Source: an uncultured Flavobacterium sp. (GTDB lineage Bacteria > Bacteroidota > Bacteroidia > Flavobacteriales > Flavobacteriaceae). Taken from it: a DNA stretch of 14,359 nt. How positions within the stretch are numbered: the stretch's first letter is position 1; every line of letters starts with the position of its first letter. The DNA is taken from positions 1 to 14,359 of the forward strand of contig CAMLFV010000055.1 of assembly GCA_946479395.1 (NCBI GenBank). Reading direction: 5' to 3'. Below the pieces are notes generated by a model. That model worked only from the letters and a program-made list of their open reading frames with translations. It did no database searches and was not told where the DNA came from. This document shows, piece by piece, positions 1 through 6,029 of the stretch. The position numbers were made by a program, and so were the translations under genes.

Positions 1-661
1 AAACAATTTCATTTTTAATTGAAACCGAATGATAAATCAGCAGCAACAAATCTTCGGTTGTTAATTCGCCTAAATTTTTAAGCTGATTCCAATACGATGC
101 ATCGGCAATTAATCCGTGTTTAAACATTTCTGCCAAGCCTGATCGCATTTGATTTCCAGGTAATGTTTCTAAAAAAGCAGTATCAATCAAAACCATTTGC
201 GGTTGCGAAAAACTACCCACCATGTTTTTTAATCCGCCTAAATTCACTCCGGTTTTCGTTCCAACCGAAGCATCAACCATTGCCAGCAAACTTGTTGGAA
301 TGTTCACAAAATCGATTCCTCTTTTATAAGTTGATGCAACAAATCCGCCTAAATCGCAAACCATTCCGCCACCTACATTAATAAGGAGTGCTTTTCTATC
401 AATATTCAACTCCACCAAACTTTCCCAAACGGCAGTACAGGTTTCCACAGTTTTGTTTTCTTCGCCTTGTTCAATTTCGATAATTTCGAAGGGAATATCA
501 ACAGCCAGCCACTGCATTACATAATTTAAGCAATGTTGCGCTGTATTTTCATCCACCATCAATACAACCTTACTGTATTTTTTATCGTTAATTAACTGTG
601 AAAGAGTCGAATAATAGTCAACTCCGAAACCAATAATGTAATCTGCTGCCTGTATTTGCAT
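1..661 (-). CDS. aroB: 3-dehydroquinate synthase, N-terminal part (cut by window edge)
   Basis: Second step of the shikimate pathway: converts DAHP to 3-dehydroquinate in the cytoplasm, using NAD and a divalent metal. The minus strand is open from an ATG at 661-659 to the left edge with no stop, giving 220 codons, roughly the first 60% of a usual ~350-360 residue enzyme. Visible signatures are the NAD-binding INVGGGMVCDLGGF at about residues 95-107, the IPTSLLAMVDASVGTKTGVN segment at 121-140, GGLKNMVGSF at 142-151 and GLAEMFKHG at 175-183, whose Glu178 corresponds to the first metal ligand. The two histidine ligands would lie beyond the edge. It is divergent from the proline dehydrogenase gene across 76 bp, and I saw no clear TAnnTTTG promoter for it. 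Identification is near certain; the C-terminus is unseen. Confidence 0.96.
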   Translation of the reverse strand, partial: MQIQAADYIIGFGVDYYSTLSQLINDKKYSKVVLMVDENTAQHCLNYVMQWLAVDIPFEIIEIEQGEENKTVETCTAVWESLVELNIDRKALLINVGGGMVCDLGGFVASTYKRGIDFVNIPTSLLAMVDASVGTKTGVNLGGLKNMVGSFSQPQMVLIDTAFLETLPGNQMRSGLAEMFKHGLIADASYWNQLKNLGELTTEDLLLLIYHSVSIKNEIV

Positions 662-710
662 GCTAAAAAAAAATTTTGATGTAAAAATAAAGCAATTTTT
701 ATAACTATTG

Positions 711-718
711 TATCTTTG
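711..718 (+). promoter_or_regulatory. Bacteroidota -7 promoter element of the proline dehydrogenase gene
   Basis: TATCTTTG matches the Bacteroidota sigma-factor -7 consensus TAnnTTTG. No TTTG sits at the usual 19-20 bp upstream, so the -33 half is weak. Transcription would begin at about 723-725, giving a leader of about 15 nt before the ATG at 738. This position rules out an in-frame ATG at 708, which would lie upstream of the transcription start. Confidence 0.6.
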
Positions 719-737
719 CAGCACAACTTTAAACCTA

Positions 738-1910
738 ATGGAGAAGATATTTGACAATACCGAGGTTGCTTTTGCTTTAAAAAACAACACCGAACTAAAC
801 AAAGCATACTACTTGTTTAAATTAATAAGCAGTAATGCATTAGTTAAAATAGGTACATCGTTAACCAATTTTGCCATATCAACAAATTTACCTGTAAAAG
901 GATTGATAAAGTCGACCGTTTTTGATCATTTTTGCGGCGGTGTAACAGAACAAGACTGCTTAAAAGTGGTTGATAAAATGTACACAAAAGGCGTTTCGTC
1001 TGTTTTAGATTATTCTGTTGAAGGAAAAGAAACCCAAGAACAGTTTGATCATGCGTTGCAAATGACCTTAAGAACAATTGATTTTGCTAAGGAAAAAGAA
1101 GCTATTCCGTTTGCTGTTTTTAAACCTACAGGTGTTGGTAGATTTTTCTTATTTGAAAAGAAGGGAGAAAATTTACCTTTTACCGATGCCGAACATCAAG
1201 AATGGAACCGAATTGTAGAGCGTTTTGATATTATTTGCAGAACAGCATACGAAAAAGACGTTTTATTATTGATTGATGCCGAAGAAAGCTGGATGCAGGA
1301 TGCTGCCGATGATTTGGTTTTGGATATGATGCGCAAGTATAATAAAGATAAATGTATTGTTTTTAACACAGCTCAAACCTATCGTTGGGATCGTTTTGAT
1401 TTTGTTAAGAATACACATGCCATTGGTTTACGCGAAGGTTTTCATGTTGGTTTTAAAGTGGTTCGTGGTGCATATATGGAAAAAGAGCGTGCACGTGCCG
1501 AAGAAAAAGGGTACCCCTCGCCCATTTGTGCAACCAAGGCTCAAACCGATGCTACTTTTAACAAAACGGTTACCTACATGGTTGAAAACCTGGACAATAA
1601 AATTGCTTTGTTTGCAGGAACACATAACGAAGACAGCAGTTATATGTTAATGGAATTAATGACTAAAAATAATATTCCACATACCGATAAACGCATTTGG
1701 TTTGGTCAATTGTATGGTATGAGCGACAATATTAGCTACAACCTTTCTCACCACAATTACAACGTTGCAAAATATTTGCCATTTGGACCTGTTTATGATG
1801 TTGTGCCTTATTTGATTCGTCGTGCAAATGAAAATACATCGGTAGCCGGACAAACAAACCGCGAATTAGATTTGTTGGATAAAGAATTAAAACGAAGAAG
1901 ATCGAAATAA
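738..1910 (+). CDS. Stand-alone proline dehydrogenase (PRODH), 390 aa
   Basis: FAD-dependent enzyme oxidising L-proline to delta-1-pyrroline-5-carboxylate and passing electrons to the respiratory quinone pool. The protein shows the PRODH barrel motifs: LLIDAEESWMQ around residues 177-187, VVRGAYMEKER around 241-251, WFGQLYGMSD around 321-330, and the C-terminal LPFGPVYDVVPYLIRRANEN around 347-366, whose paired arginines (361/362) hold the proline carboxylate in this family. There is no P5C dehydrogenase or DNA-binding domain, so this is the monofunctional form rather than a bifunctional PutA, and P5C dehydrogenase must be encoded elsewhere. I chose the ATG at 738 (MEKIFDNTEV) because the longer in-frame start at 708 overlaps the promoter. 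A hairpin terminator follows 22 nt after the stop. Confidence 0.95.
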   Translation: MEKIFDNTEVAFALKNNTELNKAYYLFKLISSNALVKIGTSLTNFAISTNLPVKGLIKSTVFDHFCGGVTEQDCLKVVDKMYTKGVSSVLDYSVEGKETQEQFDHALQMTLRTIDFAKEKEAIPFAVFKPTGVGRFFLFEKKGENLPFTDAEHQEWNRIVERFDIICRTAYEKDVLLLIDAEESWMQDAADDLVLDMMRKYNKDKCIVFNTAQTYRWDRFDFVKNTHAIGLREGFHVGFKVVRGAYMEKERARAEEKGYPSPICATKAQTDATFNKTVTYMVENLDNKIALFAGTHNEDSSYMLMELMTKNNIPHTDKRIWFGQLYGMSDNISYNLSHHNYNVAKYLPFGPVYDVVPYLIRRANENTSVAGQTNRELDLLDKELKRRRSK

Positions 1911-1932
1911 GTTCTATTCTTTAAAAATATAA

Positions 1933-1970
1933 AACCCTGTAAGATTAAATTTTTACAGGGTTCTTTTATT
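1933..1970 (+). terminator. Rho-independent terminator after the proline dehydrogenase gene
   Basis: A perfect 10-bp stem, AACCCTGTAA (1933-1942) with TTACAGGGTT (1953-1962), closes a 10-nt loop and is followed by a T-rich tail (TTCTTTTATT). It ends the plus-strand transcript before the convergent permease gene. Confidence 0.85.
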
Positions 1971-2020
1971 ATTTTAAATAGATTATTAAGAAGTTTATAC
2001 ACAACTAAAATATAATTAAG

Positions 2021-2110
2021 ATTTTCGTCAGTTCGAGCTTGTCGAGAACTTATAATTAAAGACTTCTCGATACAGTTTTCTATCGAAAACTTACTCGAAG
2101 TGACGAGAAT
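2021..2110. repeat. 90-bp composite inverted-repeat (MITE/REP-like) element
   Basis: Outer arms 2021-2037 and 2094-2110 are inverted repeats matching at 15 of 17 positions around a TCGTCA..TTCGAG core. Inside lie two more hairpins: TCGAGAA (2042-2048) with TTCTCGA (2064-2070), and GTTTTC (2075-2080) with GAAAAC (2085-2090) around TATC. The whole could fold as a cloverleaf. Elements built from TTCGAG/CTCGA arms are, from memory, abundant between genes in flavobacterial genomes. It has no open frame and sits between two convergent genes, so it is probably a non-autonomous repeat, possibly acting as a bidirectional transcript end. No obvious target duplication flanks it. Confidence 0.7.
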
Positions 2111-2145
2111 AAATATATCTTGGTGTAAAGTTAATAGTAGTAAAT

Positions 2146-4059
2146 TTATTTTAAATTCAACTTGCTGTTAAAGCGCGAATAGCTAAAATAGATCAGTAAT
2201 CCTATAATTAACCATACGCTAAAATACAACCAATTCCAAATGGTTAATTCTGCCATCATATAAATACAGCAAATTAATCCTAGCATTGGTATTAACGACA
2301 GGTTCTTTTTAAAACTCCAGATACACAAGAAAACCATTGCTATTAAAAACAACCACATAGGTATTTTGTGTTTGAACAAATCAAATCCTGTTTCGAACTT
2401 TAATTGTGGATCTACCGGCGCTTTTTCAATTAAAACCACATATTGATCTTCTGATTTTTCTTTTACCGATGAAAGCATCGCTTCTAAATCATTATTAAAA
2501 TCAATTGGTTTTAATTGATAATCAGTTTCTACATAAGAAGACATTTTTGTAGCATCTTCTTTAGAAAGTTGTGTTACAAAATTAGTAGGTTCGTAAACTT
2601 GCGGAGTGTTGTAAACAAAAGATTCTAATCCGTTTTTATTCCAAATGAAAATAGAAATCAATCCTAAAATAAATCCGACAGGTAAAATATATTTTCCGTT
2701 TAAATAAGGAATACGAAATTTTCCACGCGGAATATCCTTATCCTGCAAAACTAAAACACCGGCGCAAACCAATGAAAATGCAAACAAAGTTCCTATACTG
2801 CACAAATCGGTTACCATGGTTAAATTCATAAACAAAGCAGGAACTGCCACAACAAAACCGGTTACAATGGTAGCAAATGATGGTGTTCTGTATTTTGGAT
2901 GTACTTTAGAAAACTTTTTAGGTAATAATCCGTCACGGCTCATACTCATCCAGATTCTTGGTTGTCCCATTTGGAAAACCAAAAGCACACTCGCCATAGC
3001 AACCACGGCACTTACAGCTACAATTCCGGCAAACCATTTTAAGTTTACCTGATCAAAAACATACGCTAACGGATCGCCCACATTCAACTGCTTGTAATTA
3101 ACCATACCGGTTAAAACCAACGCAATGGCAATATATAGAATTGTACAAATAACGATAGACCAAATCATGCTTCGAGGCAAATCGCGCTGAGGATTTTTAC
3201 ATTCTTCGGCTGTAGTAGAGATCGCATCAAAACCAATATAAGCAAAGAAAACTGCCGACACACCTTTTAAAACTCCTGACAAACCGTTAGGTGCAAAAGG
3301 ATCGAAATTATCGGTATCAACATAAAAAATTCCGACAATTAAAACCAACGCAATCACCGCTAACTTAACGTAAACCATGATGTTACTTGCATTACGCGAT
3401 TCTTTCATTCCACGATAAACCAACCACGTAATCAACACAATTATTGCCAATGCAGGAATATCTGCCACAAAATGAAAGCTGCCAATTTGGGGAGCGGTAG
3501 TCCAAGCATTATATGCCAATTGTAAATTATTCGGTAAGTTTTCAAACGATTTTCCGTTAGCCATTAAAGCCACTGCATCGTTAAAACCTTTGCTTGCCGA
3601 TAGGTAATCCATCTGAATCCACTGCGGTAAATTAATCCCCATATTGCTCAACAATCCGGTGAAATAATCACTCCACGAAATTGCCAGCGTAATGTTTCCT
3701 ACGGCATATTCCATAATTAACGACCAACCAATGATCCAGGCAATTACTTCGCCAAAAGCCACATAACTATAAGTATAAGCGCTACCTGAAACCGGAACCA
3801 TCGACGCAAATTCGGCATACGCCATAGCAGCAAATCCACAGGCTAAAGCAGTAAACATAAATAGGAAGATCACCGCCGGACCACCATCAAAACTTGCCTG
3901 CCCAATGGTACTAAATACACCGGCACCAACAATAGCAGCAATTCCAAAAAAGATTAAATCTTTCTGACTTAAAAATTTCCCTAAACTTTCTTTTTTACCT
4001 TCATTTGCCTGTAATTCGGCTAAAATATCGGTCACATTTTTTTTACGAAATATATTCAT
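2146..4059 (-). CDS. APC-superfamily amino acid permease (cationic amino acid transporter-like), 637 aa
   Basis: Inner-membrane secondary transporter for amino acids. Near the N-terminus, LIFFGIAAIVGAGVFSTIG (about 35-53) is the unwound TM1 with the glycine-rich substrate-binding motif of the APC fold. Further hydrophobic segments lie at about 60-83, 102-125, 198-216, 228-247, 262-281, 299-320, 342-363, 392-412, 417-437 and 457-473, then three or four more at about 567-583, 588-606 and 608-627. A polar loop of about 90 residues (474-562) separates the last membrane group; the total exceeds the 450-500 residues of a standard 12-TM permease and resembles CAT-type carriers with 14 segments. The substrate cannot be read from sequence. 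It converges on the proline dehydrogenase gene but has its own upstream region, shared divergently with the peroxiredoxin operon. I found no clear terminator after its stop apart from the 2021-2110 repeat. Confidence 0.9.
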   Translation of the reverse strand: MNIFRKKNVTDILAELQANEGKKESLGKFLSQKDLIFFGIAAIVGAGVFSTIGQASFDGGPAVIFLFMFTALACGFAAMAYAEFASMVPVSGSAYTYSYVAFGEVIAWIIGWSLIMEYAVGNITLAISWSDYFTGLLSNMGINLPQWIQMDYLSASKGFNDAVALMANGKSFENLPNNLQLAYNAWTTAPQIGSFHFVADIPALAIIVLITWLVYRGMKESRNASNIMVYVKLAVIALVLIVGIFYVDTDNFDPFAPNGLSGVLKGVSAVFFAYIGFDAISTTAEECKNPQRDLPRSMIWSIVICTILYIAIALVLTGMVNYKQLNVGDPLAYVFDQVNLKWFAGIVAVSAVVAMASVLLVFQMGQPRIWMSMSRDGLLPKKFSKVHPKYRTPSFATIVTGFVVAVPALFMNLTMVTDLCSIGTLFAFSLVCAGVLVLQDKDIPRGKFRIPYLNGKYILPVGFILGLISIFIWNKNGLESFVYNTPQVYEPTNFVTQLSKEDATKMSSYVETDYQLKPIDFNNDLEAMLSSVKEKSEDQYVVLIEKAPVDPQLKFETGFDLFKHKIPMWLFLIAMVFLCIWSFKKNLSLIPMLGLICCIYMMAELTIWNWLYFSVWLIIGLLIYFSYSRFNSKLNLK

Positions 4060-4222
4060 CTACTATTAAAAAGTATGATAATTGTTATTTTTTGTTTTGG
4101 TAAATCTAACTAAATTTACAGAAATATTACTACATCATTTTAAATTCATTCACTATAATCAAAATTTATTGTTTGATAAATATTAACGATAAATTATTTA
4201 TGGTAACTGGTAAAAATGAACG

Positions 4223-4230
4223 TACCTTTG
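4223..4230 (+). promoter_or_regulatory. Bacteroidota -7 promoter element of the peroxiredoxin operon
   Basis: TACCTTTG matches TAnnTTTG. A possible -33 half (TTTA, 4197-4200) lies 22 bp upstream, slightly off in base and spacing. Transcription would start near 4236, giving a leader of about 37 nt that is very A/T-rich. The 4060-4272 gap otherwise holds only AT-rich sequence and must also carry the permease promoter on the other strand, which I could not place. Confidence 0.6.
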
Positions 4231-4272
4231 TGTAAGAAAATTAAGAATTATAAATAAATTAAAATAAAAATT

Positions 4273-4911
4273 ATGGCTTTAGTAGGAAAACAATTCCCAA
4301 ACATTACCGTTGACGCAATCTCTGAAATGGGTGACGATTTAAGAATTAACGTTTTAGAAGAAGCAACAAAAAACAATAAAAAAGTATTGTTATTCTGGTA
4401 TCCAAAAGATTTTACTTTTGTTTGTCCAACAGAATTACACGCTTTCCAAGCAGCTTTACCAGAATTTGAAAAAAGAAACACTATTGTAATTGGTGCATCT
4501 TGCGATACAAACGAAGTACACTTTGCTTGGTTAAACACTGCAAAAGATAATGGTGGAATTGAAGGTGTAACTTATCCTTTATTAGCTGATACTACAAGAA
4601 ACTTATCAAGTGTTTTAGGAATTTTAGATGTTACTTCTGAAGTTTATAACGAAGAATTAGATTCAGTTCAAATCGAAGGATCAAACGTAACTTACCGCGC
4701 TACTTATTTAATTGACGAAACTGGAAAAATTTTCCACGAAGCAGTTAACGACATGCCTTTAGGACGTAACGTACAAGAGTTTATTCGTTTAATTGATGCG
4801 TATTCTCACGTACAAACACACGGCGAAGTTTGTCCTGCAAACTGGGAAGAAGGTAAAGAAGCTATGAGCGCAAACCGCCTTTCTACTGCAGAATATTTAG
4901 CTAAACTTTAA
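4273..4911 (+). CDS. Typical 2-Cys peroxiredoxin (AhpC/TSA family), 212 aa
   Basis: Cytoplasmic thiol peroxidase reducing H2O2 and organic hydroperoxides. The peroxidatic Cys51 lies in YPKDFTFVCPTELHAF (about 43-58), with the family's P-x3-T-x2-C pattern (Pro44, Thr48, Cys51). The resolving Cys187 lies in HGEVCPANWEEG near the C-terminus, and a third cysteine (77) is present in IGASCDTNEVHFAW. Length fits the AhpC/Prx1 class. It is followed 75 nt later by a thioredoxin-like gene, which suggests the latter, rather than AhpF, reduces it. The codon usage is strongly biased toward A/T-ending major codons, as expected for a highly expressed gene. Exact subfamily (AhpC versus Tsa) is not certain. 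Confidence 0.95.
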   Translation: MALVGKQFPNITVDAISEMGDDLRINVLEEATKNNKKVLLFWYPKDFTFVCPTELHAFQAALPEFEKRNTIVIGASCDTNEVHFAWLNTAKDNGGIEGVTYPLLADTTRNLSSVLGILDVTSEVYNEELDSVQIEGSNVTYRATYLIDETGKIFHEAVNDMPLGRNVQEFIRLIDAYSHVQTHGEVCPANWEEGKEAMSANRLSTAEYLAKL

Positions 4912-4914
4912 TTT

Positions 4915-4977
4915 GTTCAAAGTTTAAGGTTTAAAGTTCAAAGTTTTGAGCGAAACCTTAAACTTTAAACCTTAAAC
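4915..4977. repeat. Intercistronic direct and inverted repeat between peroxiredoxin and thioredoxin genes
   Basis: A perfect 17-bp inverted repeat, GTTTAAGGTTTAAAGTT (4922-4938) and its complement (4961-4977), spans a 22-nt loop. It overlaps a perfect 11-bp direct repeat GTTCAAAGTTT (4915-4925 and 4936-4946) and a second direct repeat AAACCTTAAAC (4953-4963 and 4967-4977), so at least two alternative hairpins can form. It begins just after the peroxiredoxin stop and ends 9 nt before the next ATG. No T-run follows the stem on the plus strand, so it is not a standard terminator. It may attenuate, or protect the upstream message end, letting the peroxidase be made in excess. Confidence 0.8.
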
Positions 4978-4986
4978 AAAAAAATT

Positions 4987-5295
4987 ATGTTATTAGAATT
5001 AGAACAAGATAATTTACAAGAATTAGTTGCAAACAACCCTAAAGTAGCTGTGCAATTTTCGGCTTCATGGTGCGGTAATTGTCGTATTATGAAACCAAAA
5101 TTCAAAAAACTGGCTACCGAAAAAGAAGATGTAACTTTTGTAATTGTTGATGCAGAGAAATTTCCAGAGTCACGTAAATTAGCTAATGTTTCAAATTTAC
5201 CAACATTCGCTATTTTTAATGGCGGTGCTTTGGTTGATGAAACACAGACTAACAAAGCCGATGTTTTGGCTGAATTGGTAAACAAATTGTCTTAA
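4987..5295 (+). CDS. Thioredoxin-family protein with CGNC active site, 102 aa
   Basis: Small cytoplasmic thiol-disulphide oxidoreductase, likely electron donor to the neighbouring peroxiredoxin. The thioredoxin fold signature VQFSASWCGNCRIMKPKFKK spans about 22-41, with active-site Cys29 and Cys32 and a cis-proline (Pro72) in SNLPTFAIFNGG. The usual CGPC is CGNC here; the dipeptide between the cysteines tunes redox potential, so its properties may differ from classical thioredoxin. No signal peptide is visible. It follows the peroxiredoxin after the intercistronic repeat and is coupled to the next gene, whose ATG lies 2 nt after its stop. Confidence 0.92.
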   Translation: MLLELEQDNLQELVANNPKVAVQFSASWCGNCRIMKPKFKKLATEKEDVTFVIVDAEKFPESRKLANVSNLPTFAIFNGGALVDETQTNKADVLAELVNKLS

Positions 5296-5297
5296 TT

Positions 5298-5555
5298 ATG
5301 AAATTACCTGTAATTAAACATTTAACTGAATTTATTCAGGAAAACGATCAAGATTATATCAACGAAACCATTGAAGTTTTAGAAGCCTTAACTGAAGTTC
5401 CATCATTAAAAGATGAAGAATTAGATGTAATTGGTGAATTAATCTCAAACATGTACGGTGCTATTGAAGTTGACAAACTTATAAAAGCGGGAACGCCCAA
5501 AAAAGAAGCATTAAACACTTTTATGCAACGCGTATTGGGGTCTATAGATAAATAA
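5298..5555 (+). CDS. Conserved small protein of the peroxiredoxin-thioredoxin operon (DUF6952-like), 85 aa
   Basis: An acidic, helix-rich, soluble protein with no cysteine, no signal peptide and no membrane segment. Recognisable stretches are INETIEVLEALTEVP (about 21-35), LKDEELDVIGELISNMYGAIEV (37-58) and the basic GTPKKEALNTFMQRVLGS (65-82). From memory it matches a flavobacterial family labelled DUF6952 that recurs directly after a thioredoxin gene. No function is known to me. The 2-nt gap to the thioredoxin stop implies translational coupling, and the shared transcript with a peroxiredoxin suggests a role in thiol redox control or as an adaptor; that is inference. A strong terminator follows 19 nt after the stop. 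Confidence 0.85.
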   Translation: MKLPVIKHLTEFIQENDQDYINETIEVLEALTEVPSLKDEELDVIGELISNMYGAIEVDKLIKAGTPKKEALNTFMQRVLGSIDK

Positions 5556-5574
5556 AAATCTTAAACACAAATAT

Positions 5575-5604
5575 AAACCACGAGTAACAACTCGTGGTTT
5601 TTTT
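5575..5604 (+). terminator. Rho-independent terminator of the peroxiredoxin operon
   Basis: Perfect stem AAACCACGAG (5575-5584) with CTCGTGGTTT (5591-5600), extendable by one T-A pair, closing a 4-6 nt loop, then seven consecutive T (5598-5604). Confidence 0.95.
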
Positions 5605-5605
5605 A

Positions 5606-5637
5606 TTTCTACAATGATAAATAATTCAGTAATTTTG
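5606..5637 (+). promoter_or_regulatory. Bacteroidota promoter of the dgk-ftsK-lolA-lpt-ribBA operon
   Basis: The -7 element TAATTTTG (5630-5637) matches TAnnTTTG, with a near-match -33 TTTC (5606-5609) 20 bp upstream. Transcription would start at about 5643, leaving an ~11-nt leader before the ATG at 5654. It begins immediately after the preceding terminator. Confidence 0.65.
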
Positions 5638-5653
5638 CCGAAATTGCTTTTAA

Positions 5654-6025
5654 ATGAAACACCAACAAACATCCTTTATTTCGGGCAGAATTAAGAGTGT
5701 AACCTACGCCGTTAAAGGATTTTACTTATTAATTACCACCGAACACAGCATTATGGTTCAGTTAACCATTAGTGCCTTAATGTGTATTCTTGGTTTTTAT
5801 TTAAAAATCAGCGCTGTAGAATGGATGTTTCAAATTTTAGCAATTGGGTTGGTTTTAACTGCCGAAAGTTTGAATACTGCCATTGAGGCAATCTGCGATT
5901 ACATTCAACCAAATTTCGACAAAAAGATAGGTTTTATTAAAGATATTGCAGCAGGTGCTGTAACATTTGCCGCATTAACGGCAGTTGTTATAGGCGCTAT
6001 TATTTATTTACCAAAATTAATTTAG
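5654..6025 (+). CDS. dgkA: Diacylglycerol/undecaprenol kinase family membrane protein, 123 aa
   Basis: Small integral inner-membrane lipid kinase; the family phosphorylates diacylglycerol or, in many bacteria, undecaprenol, recycling the lipid carrier for wall and polysaccharide synthesis. The hallmark is AESLNTAIEAICD (about 70-82), the E-x3-NTAIE-x3-D motif of the active site, followed by KDIAAGAVTFAAL (96-108). TTEHSIMVQL (28-37) supplies the conserved upstream Glu-His pair. Three hydrophobic segments lie at about 33-50, 56-75 and 100-120. Length agrees with the family. It is first in the operon, and its stop lies 4 nt before the ftsK start. Which lipid is used cannot be read here. Confidence 0.9.
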   Translation: MKHQQTSFISGRIKSVTYAVKGFYLLITTEHSIMVQLTISALMCILGFYLKISAVEWMFQILAIGLVLTAESLNTAIEAICDYIQPNFDKKIGFIKDIAAGAVTFAALTAVVIGAIIYLPKLI

Positions 6026-6029
6026 AAAA

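Noticed and set aside
163..381. 72-codon plus-strand frame within aroB
   Set aside because: It lies opposite the well-conserved AroB coding sequence and resembles no protein.
708..737. Longer N-terminus for the proline dehydrogenase (ATG at 708)
   Set aside because: It overlaps the TATCTTTG -7 promoter element at 711-718, and the added residues do not resemble the family; the ATG at 738 fits both.
2816..3052. 78-codon plus-strand frame inside the permease
   Set aside because: Antisense shadow of conserved membrane segments; no start context or family resemblance.
4922..4977. Rho-independent terminator between peroxiredoxin and thioredoxin
   Set aside because: The stem is strong but AT-rich, with an A-run and no T-run after it on the plus strand; kept as a repeat instead.
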